Source: Acidimicrobiaceae bacterium (lineage in GTDB: Bacteria > Actinomycetota > Acidimicrobiia > Acidimicrobiales > RAAP-2). Taken from it: DNA of 46,194 nucleotides. The position numbers were made by a program, and so were the translations under genes. Location: the NCBI GenBank assembly GCA_027315005.1, contig DAHUZT010000080.1:1-46194 (forward strand). The letters are read 5' to 3'. The notes beneath the pieces are model-generated. The model did not search any database. It had not been told where the DNA came from and worked only from the letters and a program-made list of their open reading frames with translations. This document shows, in pieces, positions 15,801 to 24,410 of this stretch; the first letter of the stretch is position 1; the number at the start of each line of letters is the position of its first letter.

Positions 15801-16094
15801 CCAATCGGCGGGGTCCAGCGGATCCAGCAGGTTCCGTCCCACCTCGAGGGCGATGGCGCCGTCCCCGGTCACGAGCGCGGCCGCGTTGAACAGCGCCACC
15901 AGCTCAGAGACCGTGCTCCAGGCCTCGGCGTCGGCCAGCGAGGCGAACGTACGGTGGTCATCGGCCAGGGCGAGCACCTGGGCGATCCCCGGATCGCCCT
16001 TGCGATCGCGCACGAGGTCGATCAGCGTGCTGGTGACCGATCCGGATACGGCACGGTGGTCACCGGCGTCGTGCTTGTCAACCTGGACGGCCAT
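12867..16094 (-). CDS. Large GAF-GGDEF-EAL cyclic-di-GMP signalling protein, 1075 aa
   Basis: A cytosolic multi-domain regulator. Residues 1-200 form an N-terminal sensor-like domain that I do not name; it ends in ECSARGGLRCLYQLRW, a Cys-GG-Cys-Tyr-Trp signature seen at the end of some ligand-binding (V4R/HNOB-like) domains. A Pro/Gly/Glu linker follows, with an internal duplication, then two GAF-like regions (about 270-420 and 440-620). GGDEF is intact at 712-716 with a proper I-site RRQD at 703-706, so product inhibition is expected. EAL is at 843-845 with Asp964-Asp965. Loop 6, however, reads DDFGKGNSSL instead of DFGTGYSSL, which may weaken phosphodiesterase activity. ATG 16094 is preceded by AAGGG. 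Confidence 0.88.
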   Translation of the reverse strand: MAVQVDKHDAGDHRAVSGSVTSTLIDLVRDRKGDPGIAQVLALADDHRTFASLADAEAWSTVSELVALFNAAALVTGDGAIALEVGRNLLDPLDPADWIRKLVALGSVESVLKHVGALVEHVEVTSEAVAVAVGPDRARIEITPKATSTRHAHLCELTRGLLEEVPTLFGLEPATASEPECSARGGLRCLYQLRWSGPEADRPPDEEPDGSPPGETAGSPPGETAGSRELLSPTLQERRSRTGFGFGPGRRRSDRRVGPVAAVEQLQAELDCMDVLVEGALATALELSGDDLDSLLSQIASRADAVVSTLTYLLMVRVHPDAPVQLHYRGLVPEEAQTLAAHFWDLEREEIQATGAGESSRLVVDIASTRRKYGRLVEFLPPDDTPPPFEGRVLHLLAEYAATALDVVDVLAEVKRSDATARSLLSLSERLSRVTTVSDMVDLVVDAVPGVTGCKRCAVYLWDRESGQLRPATRAGTGDEDGDATVTGNGTAPGPFASADWATSLPEGPAWSVVAPSTVGPDAGRDDTNRFIAMDAVLAAELLEQRAALTLDANEPRPTLRALFEWTASDRVVVVPMVAVGELLGVLVVGFSGADPKETTAETELLERMNALADQAATALQNVNLLERISHLAWHDALTGLPNRRLFEDRVNQELVRSRRVGEPVCMFFVDLDHFKSVNDTLGHAAGDELIRQVTKRLIETFRRQDTVARVGGDEFAVLLPGMADQVAIEQLAGRALMVLSLPYVLCGESVASSASIGIAIAPAHGDSYDELLSRADEAMYRAKARGRNGFETYTGPRAAMVPGQQDDRSLVADLSHALERHEFFVVYQPYIDLRTSKVSGVEALVRWRHPSFGVLEPGAFIALAERSEVIVAIDAWVLSEACRQIRRWRDQGLRPLRLSVNLASRDLASPQLVETVERCLSESGIEPTALELEITERVVVDEESPARDSIDRLRRLGVRFMIDDFGKGNSSLNRIGSFPVSTLKIDHSFVQVLDPDGDSDTLVSAIITMADRLGLECVAEGVETSLQGRILLQRGCTTAQGYYFSPPLAADEIAELLAPSASTTVPSVLDDVHH
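15415..15462. repeat. Perfect 24-bp in-frame duplication inside the 1075-aa gene
   Basis: The 24-nt unit at 15415-15438 is repeated exactly at 15439-15462. On the minus strand it encodes SPPGETAG twice, in the linker between the N-terminal domain and the first GAF-like region. The perfect identity implies a recent duplication. Confidence 0.95.
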
Positions 16095-16158
16095 CGCTCG
16101 TGATCAACCCTTCGGGCCTCGTGCACCTCGACAAGGCGCGTCCCCTTCGGACAGTGCG

Positions 16159-16196
16159 CGTGGTGTGCTCCTCCCCAGATCCTTCGTCACACCACG
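16159..16196. promoter_or_regulatory. 9-bp inverted repeat in the divergent GGDEF-EAL / peroxidase gap
   Basis: CGTGGTGTG (16159-16167) and CACACCACG (16188-16196) are perfect inverted arms 20 nt apart, within the 219-nt region between two divergent genes. It could be an operator or a hairpin in a leader RNA; nothing else decides between these. Confidence 0.35.
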
Positions 16197-16300
16197 ACCA
16201 TTCCTTTACCGGCTGCCAGCCGGCCGCGTCCCCTCGCTGAGGCCACTTCCCCGAGTCGTACCCGGAACCCTCGAAGGGGTGCGACCGGCAGCGGGGCCGC

Positions 16301-16306
16301 TACTGT
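16301..16306 (+). promoter_or_regulatory. TACTGT -10 element for the peroxidase gene
   Basis: TACTGT ends 7 nt before ATG 16314, suggesting a leaderless transcript. Confidence 0.5.
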
Positions 16307-16313
16307 TCTCCCC

Positions 16314-16802
16314 ATGAGCATCTACGATCCGCAGCTTCACACACTCTCAGGGCAGCAGTCCTCCGTCGGCGACTACCGGGGCAAGGCGCTCCTCTTGGTG
16401 AACGTGGCCTCGAAGTGCGGTCTCACACCGCAATACGAAGGCCTCGAGCGCCTCCAGAAGACCTATGGCGATCGCGGCTTCACCGTGCTCGGCTTCCCCT
16501 GCAACCAGTTCGGTGGACAGGAGCCCGGGACCTCGGGGGAGATCGCCGAGTTCTGTTCAGCCACCTACGGGGTGACCTTTCCCATGTTCGAGAAGATCGA
16601 GGTGAACGGCGAGGGCCGCCACCCCGTCTACCAGGAGCTCGTCGTCGTTCCCGACGACGACGGTGCCACCGGTGACATCCAGTGGAACTTCGAGAAGTTC
16701 CTGGTGACACCCGAGGGCGAGGTCGTCCGGCGGTTCCGCCCGACCGTGGATCCCGAAGCGCCGGAGCTGACCGACGCGATCGAGACGATCCTGCCGGGCT
16801 GA
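16314..16802 (+). CDS. Glutathione peroxidase-like thiol peroxidase, 162 aa
   Basis: A thioredoxin-fold peroxidase (GPx/BtuE type) that reduces hydroperoxides, in bacteria usually with thioredoxin or, in actinobacteria, possibly mycothiol-linked donors. The peroxidatic Cys35 is in NVASKCGLTPQY. The conserved FPCNQFGGQEPG supplies the Gln and a Cys, and DIQWNFEKFLV supplies the Trp/Asn of the catalytic tetrad. It uses Cys rather than selenocysteine. Full length. The next gene starts 42 nt downstream with its own strong ribosome binding site. Confidence 0.93.
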   Translation: MSIYDPQLHTLSGQQSSVGDYRGKALLLVNVASKCGLTPQYEGLERLQKTYGDRGFTVLGFPCNQFGGQEPGTSGEIAEFCSATYGVTFPMFEKIEVNGEGRHPVYQELVVVPDDDGATGDIQWNFEKFLVTPEGEVVRRFRPTVDPEAPELTDAIETILPG

Positions 16803-16817
16803 GCCAGGTCGACCGGG

Positions 16818-16837
16818 CCCGACGAGACCCGACGAGG
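16818..16837. repeat. 10-bp direct repeat overlapping the next gene's ribosome binding site
   Basis: CCCGACGAGA (16818-16827) is followed by CCCGACGAGG (16828-16837). The second copy runs into the GAGGAGGAG Shine-Dalgarno of the gene at 16845. Confidence 0.6.
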
Positions 16838-16844
16838 AGGAGCG

Positions 16845-17675
16845 ATGCCCGAAGGGACAGTCAACACCGAGCCGGTGGTGGACCATCTGGGCGAGGTGTG
16901 GTCGTCGGTGGTGGCCGCCTGTTCACAGGTGACTCCCGAGGAGTGGGCCCGGATGACGGCGTGCCCTGGCTGGACGGTGAAGGACCCGGTTTCCCATTTG
17001 ATCGGGGTGGAGAAGATGCTGCTCGAGGAACCGGCTCCCCCCGAGCTGTCCGAGGTACCCGATTACGTGAGGAACTCCTTCGGGGCCGTCAACGAGGCCT
17101 GGGTCGACGCACGACGGGACCGGCCCGGAGAGGAGGTGCTCGCCGAGTTCGCCGAGACGGCGGCCCGTCGGCTCGAGGTGCTCCGGTCGATGCCGGCCGA
17201 CCGGTTCGACATGGTGGGGTGGAGCCCGGTCGGTCAGGTGCCGTACCGGGAGTTCATGGACACCCGGGTCCTCGACTGCTGGGCCCACGAGCAGGACATC
17301 CGCCAGGCGCTCACCCGGCCCGGAGGGCGCAACGGTGCCGGAGAGGCCACCGCCCTGGCCCGGTGCGAGCACACGATGCCCTATGTGGTCGGAAAGCGGG
17401 TGGCCGCCTCCGACGGGACCTCGGTCCGTTTCCGTGTCGAGGGACCGCTCGGAGTGGTCTTCGGCGTCGTGGTGGAGCACGGCCGTGCCGCCTCCGTGGC
17501 GCTGCCGACCGGGATGGTGCCCTCGGTGACCCTGGAGATGGACCAGGAGGTGTTCTGGCGGCTGAGCTTCGGCCGTGTCGAGCCAGGCGCGGTCATCTCC
17601 TCTGGTCGGGTGGCGATCACCGGTGACGAAGATCTCGGGCGACGGGTGATCGGATCCATGTCGTTCATGATCTGA
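16845..17675 (+). CDS. DinB-like / mycothiol-dependent maleylpyruvate isomerase-family protein, 276 aa
   Basis: A member of the actinobacterial TIGR03083 family: a DinB four-helix bundle fused to a C-terminal MDMPI/SCP2-like domain. The N-terminal signature ACPGWTVKDPVSHLIG carries the first metal-ligand His. DCWAHEQDIRQAL carries another His and the acidic partner. The C-terminal half (VRFRVEGPLGVVFGVVVEHG onward) is the beta-rich domain. Characterised relatives use mycothiol as cofactor, so the gene hints at mycothiol metabolism, but most family members have no known substrate. ATG 16845 follows GAGGAGGAG at optimal distance. It may be cotranscribed with the peroxidase upstream. Confidence 0.85.
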   Translation: MPEGTVNTEPVVDHLGEVWSSVVAACSQVTPEEWARMTACPGWTVKDPVSHLIGVEKMLLEEPAPPELSEVPDYVRNSFGAVNEAWVDARRDRPGEEVLAEFAETAARRLEVLRSMPADRFDMVGWSPVGQVPYREFMDTRVLDCWAHEQDIRQALTRPGGRNGAGEATALARCEHTMPYVVGKRVAASDGTSVRFRVEGPLGVVFGVVVEHGRAASVALPTGMVPSVTLEMDQEVFWRLSFGRVEPGAVISSGRVAITGDEDLGRRVIGSMSFMI

Positions 17676-17706
17676 ACCGGAGGGGAGGCCGGCACCCCGG
17701 TGCCGG

Positions 17707-17712
17707 TACACT
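17707..17712 (+). promoter_or_regulatory. TACACT -10 element for tig
   Basis: TACACT ends 11 nt before ATG 17724. There is no Shine-Dalgarno sequence, so the mRNA is likely to have at most a few leader bases. Confidence 0.45.
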
Positions 17713-17723
17713 GCCCTATTCGT

Positions 17724-19151
17724 ATGCGAGCTACCGCCGCGCCCGAAGAGGGCAACAAGGTCCGCCTGTCGGTCGAGCTCTCCGAGGAGGAGATCGATCA
17801 CGCCCTCGAAGAGGTGCTGCGCCGGCTCTCCCGGGAGGTTCGGGTCCCAGGGTTCCGCCCCGGCAAGGTCCCCCGCCGGGTGATCGAGGCGCGGATGGGT
17901 GGGTCCGGAGCCCTGCGCGGCGAGGCACTGCGTGAAGTCCTCCCCGAGTTCTACGCCAGGGCGGTCAGCGACACCGAGGTCGATCCGATCGACCAGCCCG
18001 ACATCGACATCACCTCGGGTGACGAGACCGGGCCCGTATCGTTCGACGCGGTGGTGCTGGTCCGCCCCACGGTGTCGATCGCAGGCTACTCCGGCCTGGC
18101 GGTCACCGTACCGAGCCTGGAGGTCACCGACGACGAGATCGATGAGCAGATCGACCGGATGCGCAGGACCTCGGGAGAGTTGGTGGAGGTGGGTCGACCA
18201 GCGCTGGACGGCGATCAGGTGACCATCGACATCCACGGCGCCCGATCGGATGGAGGCGACGGCAACGACCTCGATGCCGACGACTTCCTCTACGAGGTGG
18301 GAAGTGGGGCGGTCGCCCCCGAGCTCGACGAGCAGCTCCGCGGAGCGCGGCCGGGGGACATCCTCTCGTTCGAATCGAGCCGGGAGGGGACCGGCCTCAG
18401 CGTCGTGTTCCGGGTGCTGGTGAAGACCGTGAAGGAGCTCGTGCTGCCCGAGGTGACCGACGAGTGGACCTCCGAGGAGTCCGAGTTCTCCTCGGTGGCC
18501 GGGCTGCGGGCCGAACTCACAGAACAGCTCCGTCGGCGTCACCTGCTGTCGACCCAGATGGTCCTGCAGCAGCGGGCTGCGGGGGCCCTGGTCGAACTGG
18601 TGACCGAGGAGATCCCCGAGCAGCTGGTGGGAGAAGAGGTTCGCGAGCGGCTCCACGACCTCGGTCACCGACTCGAAGCCCAGAACATGAGCGTGAGCCA
18701 GTTTCTGTCGGCGACCGGTCGGAGCGAACAGGAGTTCCTCGACGAGCTGCGGGCCGGGGCGCTCGACAGCGTGAAGCTCGATCTGGCCTTGCGGGCCCTG
18801 GCCGATGCGGAAGGGATCGAGCCCACCGAAGCAGAGATCGACGTGGAGCTGGCCAACATGGGCGAGCAGCTCGAACTGAGTGCTGAGCAGGTCCGCGAGC
18901 AGCTCGATCAGGCTGGACGGCTGGCGGCGGTACGCTCTGAGCAGCGCAAGGCCAAGGCGATGCGCTGGCTGATCGATTCGGTCGACGTGGTCGACGAGGA
19001 CGGCAATCCGGTGTCCCGGGAGGACCTCGGACTGGACGGGAACCATGACGCGGCCGAGGAACGGGTCGAGGAGGACGAACGGACTGATGACCGAAACGGG
19101 TCCGAAGGCTCGGATCCGGACCAGGTCGACAACGAGGAGGGTTCGCAGTGA
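17724..19151 (+). CDS. tig: Trigger factor, ribosome-associated chaperone, 475 aa
   Basis: The chaperone that meets nascent chains at the ribosome exit tunnel. The N-terminal ribosome-binding domain includes the signature [19 protein letters not shown]. An FKBP-type PPIase domain lies around residues 150-240 ([17 protein letters not shown]...[19 protein letters not shown]), and the helical C-terminal chaperone domain follows. The acidic C-terminal tail ([21 protein letters not shown]) is typical of actinobacterial trigger factors. ATG 17724 is preferred to an upstream GTG at 17700 because it fits the family N-terminus and the -10 position. Its stop overlaps the clpP start, forming a tig-clpP unit. 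Confidence 0.97.
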   Translation: MRATAAPEEGNKVRLSVELSEEEIDHALEEVLRRLSREVRVPGFRPGKVPRRVIEARMGGSGALRGEALREVLPEFYARAVSDTEVDPIDQPDIDITSGDETGPVSFDAVVLVRPTVSIAGYSGLAVTVPSLEVTDDEIDEQIDRMRRTSGELVEVGRPALDGDQVTIDIHGARSDGGDGNDLDADDFLYEVGSGAVAPELDEQLRGARPGDILSFESSREGTGLSVVFRVLVKTVKELVLPEVTDEWTSEESEFSSVAGLRAELTEQLRRRHLLSTQMVLQQRAAGALVELVTEEIPEQLVGEEVRERLHDLGHRLEAQNMSVSQFLSATGRSEQEFLDELRAGALDSVKLDLALRALADAEGIEPTEAEIDVELANMGEQLELSAEQVREQLDQAGRLAAVRSEQRKAKAMRWLIDSVDVVDEDGNPVSREDLGLDGNHDAAEERVEEDERTDDRNGSEGSDPDQVDNEEGSQ

Positions 19152-19801
19152 GCATCACGGAAGCAACCAGTCGGATGGACGTCCAGGCCTACAGCGTTCC
19201 CTGGGTCGTGGAGTCGACGAGTCGGGGCGAGCGGAACTATGACCTGTACTCGCGGCTGTTGCGCGAGCGCATCATCTTCCTCGGCACACCGATCAACGAC
19301 ACCGTGGCCAACCTGGTCTGCGCCCAGCTCCTCTTTCTGGAGTCGGAAGAGGCCGACAAGGACATCCATCTCTACATCAACTCACCCGGGGGCGATATCA
19401 CCGCCCTGTTCGCCATCTACGACACCATGAAGTACATCAAGCCGGACATGTCCACCTTCTGCTTCGGCCAGGCAGCCTCCGCTGCCGCCGTGCTCCTCGG
19501 AGCCGGAGCGAAGAGCAAGCGGTTCGCGCTGCCCCATGCCCGGATCCTCCTTCATCAACCCTTCGGAGGAGTCGAGGGCCAGGCGAGCGACATCGAGCTC
19601 CAGGCCAAGGAGATCCTGAGGATGCGTGACCTGTTGAACGGCATGCTGGCCCACGACACGGGCCAGACCGTGGAACGGGTGTCCAAGGACACCGATCGGG
19701 ACTTCATCATGACCGCGGAGGAGGCAGTCGACTACGGGTTGATCGACGAGGTGATCACCGCCCGTGACGTGCCGGCAATGGAGGCCGTGGGCGCAGCCTG
19801 A
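19148..19801 (+). CDS. clpP: ClpP, ATP-dependent protease proteolytic subunit, 217 aa
   Basis: The serine-protease chamber of ClpXP. The catalytic triad is complete with family spacing: Ser111 in GQAASA, His136 in [10 protein letters not shown] and Asp185 in DTDRDFIM. The 25- and 49-residue offsets match E. coli Ser97/His122/Asp171. The motif around the Ser is [12 protein letters not shown], whereas most ClpPs have GQAASMGA. GTG 19148 overlaps the tig stop and has GAGGAGG upstream. Only one clpP is present here; many actinobacteria carry a clpP1-clpP2 pair at this position. A second paralogue could lie outside the window. Confidence 0.97.
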   Translation: MSITEATSRMDVQAYSVPWVVESTSRGERNYDLYSRLLRERIIFLGTPINDTVANLVCAQLLFLESEEADKDIHLYINSPGGDITALFAIYDTMKYIKPDMSTFCFGQAASAAAVLLGAGAKSKRFALPHARILLHQPFGGVEGQASDIELQAKEILRMRDLLNGMLAHDTGQTVERVSKDTDRDFIMTAEEAVDYGLIDEVITARDVPAMEAVGAA

Positions 19802-19818
19802 GAAGGCCGTGGGCGCAG
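19782..19818. repeat. 15-bp duplication of the clpP 3' end
   Basis: AGGCCGTGGGCGCAG occurs at 19782-19796, as the last codons of clpP, and again at 19804-19818 just after the stop codon, a 22-bp period. Confidence 0.75.
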
Positions 19819-20025
19819 GGTCGGGGATGGGCGTTTGACCAGTCGGAGGTGTCCCAGCCGCTAGGGTTGTGACGGTTGGAGTCTCGGGGTCCGGCAGTCG
19901 TGAGTTTGCCGGACGACGATCCCCGGGCTTCGCAGCCCGAGCACGGCTCGGGCGACGAGCAGTGAAGACGAGCAGGGACGGCACGACGAGCACGGACGGC
20001 TGACACAAGGACGCGAGGAACCGAA
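19802..20025 (+). other. clpP-clpX intergenic region with candidate promoter and short repeats
   Basis: This 224-nt gap holds no credible gene. TTGACC (19835-19840) and TAGGGT (19862-19867) look like promoter elements, but the 21-bp spacing is long. The 7-mer GACGAGC recurs at 19954, 19967 and 19985. The ribosome binding site GAGGAA (19915 + 100) is at 20015-20020. ClpX may therefore be transcribed separately from tig-clpP. Confidence 0.4.
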
Positions 20026-21309
20026 GTGGCGAAGTTCGGAGACGGTGGCGATCTGGTGAAATGCAGTTTCTGCGGCAAGTCGCAGAAACAGGTCAAGAAG
20101 CTAATCGCCGGACCGGGTGTGTACATCTGCGACGAGTGCATCGAGCTGTGCAACGACATCATCGCAGAAGAGCTGGCCGAGACCACCGAACTGTCGTTCG
20201 ACGATCTACCGAAGCCCAAGGAGATCTACGAGTTCCTCAACGACTACGTCATCGGGCAGGAGTACGCCAAGAAGATCCTGTCGGTGGCGGTCTACAACCA
20301 TTACAAGCGGGTCCAGGCGGGTAGCGCGGCTTCCCATGACAGTGACGTCGAGCTGTCGAAGTCAAACATCCTGCTTCTCGGGCCGACCGGTTGCGGCAAG
20401 ACCCTGTTGGCACAGACGCTGGCCCGAATGCTCAACGTCCCCTTTGCCATCGCCGACGCCACGGCATTGACCGAGGCCGGGTACGTCGGCGAAGACGTCG
20501 AGAACATCCTGCTCAAGCTCATTCAGGCCGCCGACTACGACGTCAAGCGGGCGGAGACCGGGATCATCTACATCGACGAGATCGACAAGATCGCCAGGAA
20601 GTCGGAGAACCCGTCCATCACCCGTGACGTCTCCGGCGAAGGGGTGCAACAGGCGCTACTCAAGATCCTCGAAGGAACCACGGCGTCGGTGCCTCCCCAG
20701 GGAGGTCGCAAGCATCCCCACCAGGAGTTCATCCAGATCGACACCACCAACGTCCTGTTCATCTGCGGTGGTGCCTTCGCCGGGATCGACACCATCATCG
20801 AGAACCGCATCGGCCGCAAGGGCATGGGTTTCCGCGCCGAAGTCCGCAAGACCTCCGAGCGGGACGATTCCGAGCTCCTCCGCCTGGTGTTGCCCGAGGA
20901 TCTGATGAAGTTCGGGCTGATCCCGGAATTCATCGGCCGGCTCCCGGTGGTCAGTGCCGTCTCCCATCTGTACAAGGATGCGCTGATCCGTATCCTGGTC
21001 GAGCCGAAGAATGCCCTCACCCGTCAGTACAAGCGGACCTTCGAGCTCGACAACGTGGAGCTCGAATTCACCGATGACGCCCTGGAGGCCGTGGCCGAGC
21101 AGGCGCTGTTGCGGGGGACCGGGGCTCGGGGCTTGCGGGCCATCCTCGAAGAAGTGCTCCTGGAGGTCATGTACGACCTGCCCAGCCGGTCCGACATCTC
21201 CAAGTGCGTGGTCGACCGTGCCGTGGTGCTCGACAAGGTGCATCCGACCCTGGTCCCGCTCAACCGACCGCCGGCCAAGTCGACCCGGAACCGACGGGCT
21301 GCCTCCTGA
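20026..21309 (+). CDS. clpX: ClpX, AAA+ unfoldase of the ClpXP protease, 427 aa
   Basis: The ATP-dependent unfoldase that feeds substrates to ClpP. The N-terminal C4 zinc-binding domain has CSFCGKSQ and [10 protein letters not shown]. Walker A is [15 protein letters not shown], the pore loop is GYVGEDVEN and Walker B is [14 protein letters not shown]. The sensor region [13 protein letters not shown] and the C-terminal domain [23 protein letters not shown] are canonical. GTG 20026 has GAGGAA at good distance. Full length for the family. Confidence 0.98.
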   Translation: MAKFGDGGDLVKCSFCGKSQKQVKKLIAGPGVYICDECIELCNDIIAEELAETTELSFDDLPKPKEIYEFLNDYVIGQEYAKKILSVAVYNHYKRVQAGSAASHDSDVELSKSNILLLGPTGCGKTLLAQTLARMLNVPFAIADATALTEAGYVGEDVENILLKLIQAADYDVKRAETGIIYIDEIDKIARKSENPSITRDVSGEGVQQALLKILEGTTASVPPQGGRKHPHQEFIQIDTTNVLFICGGAFAGIDTIIENRIGRKGMGFRAEVRKTSERDDSELLRLVLPEDLMKFGLIPEFIGRLPVVSAVSHLYKDALIRILVEPKNALTRQYKRTFELDNVELEFTDDALEAVAEQALLRGTGARGLRAILEEVLLEVMYDLPSRSDISKCVVDRAVVLDKVHPTLVPLNRPPAKSTRNRRAAS

Positions 21310-21369
21310 CCGGTCCGGTCCGAAGCGTCCGTTCATCGAGCCTGCTCCGCTCGGACCGTCCTCCGTGCC

Positions 21370-22689
21370 ATGACGTCCGCTGATCTCCCTTCGGCCGTGG
21401 CCTGGCTCGATGCCCACACGGACTTCGAAGCACAGAGCCCCAATCGGCAGGCGCTTCCCACCTTGGACCGCATCCGCGAGCTGATGAAGCTGACCGGTGC
21501 GCCGCACGAGGCGTATCCCTCGATCCACATCACCGGCACGAACGGAAAGGGGTCGACGGCGGCCATGGCGACTGCACTGATCGGCGCCATGGGTCTCAGC
21601 GTGGGGACCTATACCAGCCCGAACCTGAGTCGGGTCAACGAGCGCATCGCCCGCAACGGCGAACCGATCGACGACGACGCGTTCTGTACGGTTCTCGAGT
21701 CACTGCGGCAGCTCGAGGAACTCATGGATGCTCGGCCGACGCGTTTCGAGCTGCTCACCGCAGCCGCCTTCGTGACCTTCGCCGACGAGGCGGTCGACGT
21801 GGCGGTCATCGAGGTGGGGCTGGGAGGGCGTTGGGACTGCACGAACGTCGTCGACGGCGACGTCTGCGTGCTCACCAACGTGAGCTTCGACCATACCGAG
21901 GTGCTGGGGCCCACCTTGGAGGACATCGCCCGCGACAAATCCGGGATCTTCAAGGAGGGAAGTCGGGTGGTGATCGGTGAACGTGATCCCTTTCTCGTGG
22001 CACTCCTCCACAATGCCGCCGAGCGCGCAGGGGCAGCGGAGGTGCAGCTCCGCGATCGCGACTTCTCCTGTCCGGTGAACCGGCTGGCGGTAGGCGGTCG
22101 GCTCATCGACGTGATCACTCCTTTGGCCACCCACCGGGAGCTTCTGCTGCCGCTCCACGGTGCGCATCAGGGCGACAATGCCTCGTGTGCGCTGAGCGCG
22201 GTCGAAGCGCTGTTCGGCTCGGCGCTCTCTGACCAGGTGGTCGCCGAGGCGTTCGGCGCTCTGGTCGTGCCCGGTCGGCTGGAGGTCGTGGGCCGGCATC
22301 CGCTGGTGGTGGTCGACGGCGCCCACAACGTGGCCGGCATGCAGGCGCTGGCTCGTGCGCTCGCCGAAGAGTTCATCGTCGACGGCACCGCCCGGGCCAT
22401 CGTCGGAATGCTGGTCGGGCGTGATCCGGTGGCGATGCTGGAGCCGTTGCGATCCGCCGGCGTCCGCGAGGTGACCGCATGCATGCCGGACTCCCCGCGG
22501 GCTCTCCCCGCTGAGACGGTGGCCGAGTCGGCCAGGGCGCTCGGAATGACGGCCTCGGTGGTCGAAGCGCCCGCCGATGCGTTGACCAGTGCCCTCGCCG
22601 GTGCGGACCCGGCAGACCGCCTGGTCGTCTGTGGTTCCCTCTACGTGGTGGCCGACGCTCGCCGGGTCCTGCCCGGCGGGCCCTCTTGA
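21370..22689 (+). CDS. folC: Folylpolyglutamate/dihydrofolate synthase, 439 aa
   Basis: Adds glutamate to folates (and dihydropteroate) in one-carbon metabolism. The P-loop HITGTNGKGSTAAM and the Mg/folate loop TYTSPNLSRVNERIARNGEPI are intact. Family motifs DVAVIEVGLGGRWDCTNVV, TNVSFDHTEVLG, DKSGIFKEG and VVVDGAHNVAGM follow. Length is normal. In many actinobacteria valS lies between clpX and folC; here only 60 nt separate them. The ATG is the first in-frame start with typical N-terminal sequence. Confidence 0.96.
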   Translation: MTSADLPSAVAWLDAHTDFEAQSPNRQALPTLDRIRELMKLTGAPHEAYPSIHITGTNGKGSTAAMATALIGAMGLSVGTYTSPNLSRVNERIARNGEPIDDDAFCTVLESLRQLEELMDARPTRFELLTAAAFVTFADEAVDVAVIEVGLGGRWDCTNVVDGDVCVLTNVSFDHTEVLGPTLEDIARDKSGIFKEGSRVVIGERDPFLVALLHNAAERAGAAEVQLRDRDFSCPVNRLAVGGRLIDVITPLATHRELLLPLHGAHQGDNASCALSAVEALFGSALSDQVVAEAFGALVVPGRLEVVGRHPLVVVDGAHNVAGMQALARALAEEFIVDGTARAIVGMLVGRDPVAMLEPLRSAGVREVTACMPDSPRALPAETVAESARALGMTASVVEAPADALTSALAGADPADRLVVCGSLYVVADARRVLPGGPS

Positions 22690-22712
22690 CGCCCCACTCT
22701 TGAAGCCCCACG
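22685..22712. repeat. 14-bp direct repeat between folC and ndk
   Basis: CTTGACGCCCCACT (22685-22698) is followed by CTTGAAGCCCCACG (22699-22712). The first copy includes the folC stop codon. The array ends 5 bp before the ndk -10. Confidence 0.65.
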
Positions 22713-22717
22713 TCGGC

Positions 22718-22723
22718 TAGCCT
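22718..22723 (+). promoter_or_regulatory. TAGCCT -10 element for ndk
   Basis: TAGCCT ends 9 nt before GTG 22733. No Shine-Dalgarno sequence is present. Confidence 0.45.
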
Positions 22724-22732
22724 GCCCGGCTC

Positions 22733-23143
22733 GTGGGACGCACCCTGGTCATCTGCAAGCCCGATGCGGTCGAACGCGGCCTGGTGGGCGACATCATCGG
22801 ACGGATGGAGGCCAGGGGCCTGCGTCTGGTGGCTTGTGACTTGAGGATGATCGATGCAGATGTGGCTCGCCGGCACTACGCCGAACACGAAGCCAAGCCG
22901 TTCTTCGCCGGGTTGGTCGAGTTCATCACCCGGTCACCGGCCATGGTCATGGTGGTCGATGGACCCGAGAACACCGTCAAGATGGTGCGATCCCTGATGG
23001 GTGCCACCGATCCGGTGGACGCCGCGCCGGGGACGATCCGGGGAGATCTGGCCACCGAGATGACCGAGAACCTGATCCACGGATCGGACTCGACGGAGTC
23101 GGCGGCCCGGGAGATCCGGTTGTTCTTCCCACGACTGGATTGA
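22733..23143 (+). CDS. ndk: Nucleoside diphosphate kinase, 136 aa
   Basis: Balances nucleoside triphosphate pools through a phospho-His intermediate. The start [24 protein letters not shown] is canonical. The active-site His116 lies in [16 protein letters not shown]. The length is standard. The GTG start is defined by the TAGCCT element. The usual RxxxG-type substrate residues are present ([13 protein letters not shown]). Confidence 0.97.
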   Translation: MGRTLVICKPDAVERGLVGDIIGRMEARGLRLVACDLRMIDADVARRHYAEHEAKPFFAGLVEFITRSPAMVMVVDGPENTVKMVRSLMGATDPVDAAPGTIRGDLATEMTENLIHGSDSTESAAREIRLFFPRLD

Positions 23144-23210
23144 GACCCGGCACCGCGCGTGCCGTCGGACCCGGCCCGGTCCCACCGACCTGTGACAAGC
23201 CGGGGGGACC

Positions 23211-23239
23211 TTGTGCCCGCTCCGCCGATCCCGTAGCCT
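23211..23239 (+). promoter_or_regulatory. Promoter for mreBCD: TTGTGC-N17-TAGCCT
   Basis: TTGTGC (23211-23216) and TAGCCT (23234-23239) are separated by exactly 17 bp. Transcription would begin near 23246, giving a leader of about 110 nt before mreB that contains a GGAGGAG ribosome binding site. This is the clearest full -35/-10 promoter in the window. Confidence 0.6.
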
Positions 23240-23356
23240 GTTGGTCGCAACCCGCTGTGTCGGCCCACTGCAAAGGGGTCGGGAGGCTGCAGCCCATAGG
23301 TGGTCGGGTGCCGGAACGTGGTACCGACCGAAGACCGACGGAGGAGTGCATCTCGG

Positions 23357-24388
23357 ATGGGCGACAACAATTTCTCGATGCTCGGCCGGGACATGGCCGT
23401 GGACCTCGGAACCGCGAACACCCTCGTGTACGTCCGCGGCCGGGGCATCGTGCTCAACGAGCCCTCGGTGGTCGCCGTCAACGTGAAGGACGGCCGCCCG
23501 CTGGCCGTCGGTGCCGAAGCGAAGCGCATGATCGGCCGGACACCTAGCCATATCCAGGCGATCAGGCCGTTGAAGGACGGGGTCATCGCCGACTTCGAGA
23601 TCTGCGAAAAGATGCTCCGCTACTTCATCCACCGCGTCCACCAGCGGCGATTCGCCAAGCCGCGCATGGTCATCTGCGTCCCGTCGGGGATCACCGGCGT
23701 GGAGCAGCGCGCGGTCATGGAGGCGGCCGAGTACGCGGGGGCCCGGCGCGCCTTCATCATCGAGGAGCCGATGGCGGCGGCCATCGGTGCGGGCCTTCCG
23801 GTACACGAACCGACCGGCAACATGGTGGTGGACATCGGCGGAGGGACCACCGAGGTGGCCGTCATCTCGTTGGGGGGTATCGTCACCAGCCAGTCCATCC
23901 GCATCGGCGGAGACGAACTGGACGAGGCGATCGTGTCGTTCGTGAAGAAGGAGTACAGCCTGGCCCTCGGTGAGCGCACCGCGGAGGAGATCAAGATCGC
24001 TCTCGGCTCTGCCTACGAGCTCGAGGAAGAGCTGCACGCCGAGATCCGGGGCCGAGATCTGGTCACGGGGCTGCCGAAAACCGTGGTCATCTCGACCCAG
24101 GAGATCCGAAGGGCCATCGAGGAACCGGTATCGGCCATCGTGGACGCGGTGAAGGTGACCCTCGATCGCACCCCTCCCGAGCTGGCCGCCGACATCATGG
24201 AGCAGGGGATCGTTCTCACCGGCGGTGGGGCCCTGCTCCACGGACTCGACAGCCGTCTCACCAGCGAGACGGGGATGCCCATCGTGGTCGCCCGAGATCC
24301 GCTCAACTGTGTCGCGGTGGGTAGCGGTCAGTGCCTGGAGGAGTTCGAGGCCCTGAAGCAGGTCCTCATCACGTCCTCGGCGCGCTGA
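23357..24388 (+). CDS. mreB: MreB, actin-like cell-shape protein, 343 aa
   Basis: A bacterial actin homologue that guides lateral wall synthesis. The phosphate-1 motif [34 protein letters not shown], phosphate-2 motif [18 protein letters not shown] and adenosine motif [12 protein letters not shown] are intact. ATG 23357 is chosen because the protein begins [16 protein letters not shown], close to other MreBs, with GGAGGAG 11 nt upstream; an open upstream extension lacks family similarity. Its presence suggests a rod-shaped or MreB-organised actinobacterium, since many coccoid or polar-growing ones lack mreB. Confidence 0.97.
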   Translation: MGDNNFSMLGRDMAVDLGTANTLVYVRGRGIVLNEPSVVAVNVKDGRPLAVGAEAKRMIGRTPSHIQAIRPLKDGVIADFEICEKMLRYFIHRVHQRRFAKPRMVICVPSGITGVEQRAVMEAAEYAGARRAFIIEEPMAAAIGAGLPVHEPTGNMVVDIGGGTTEVAVISLGGIVTSQSIRIGGDELDEAIVSFVKKEYSLALGERTAEEIKIALGSAYELEEELHAEIRGRDLVTGLPKTVVISTQEIRRAIEEPVSAIVDAVKVTLDRTPPELAADIMEQGIVLTGGGALLHGLDSRLTSETGMPIVVARDPLNCVAVGSGQCLEEFEALKQVLITSSAR

Positions 24389-24410
24389 TCGATCCGAGGG
24401 CTCGTCTCCC

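Noticed and set aside
16923..19046. 707-codon minus-strand frame opposite the DinB-like and tig genes
   Set aside because: It is His/Gly/Leu-rich antisense to two well-recognised genes on the plus strand; mirror coding in a high-GC genome explains it.
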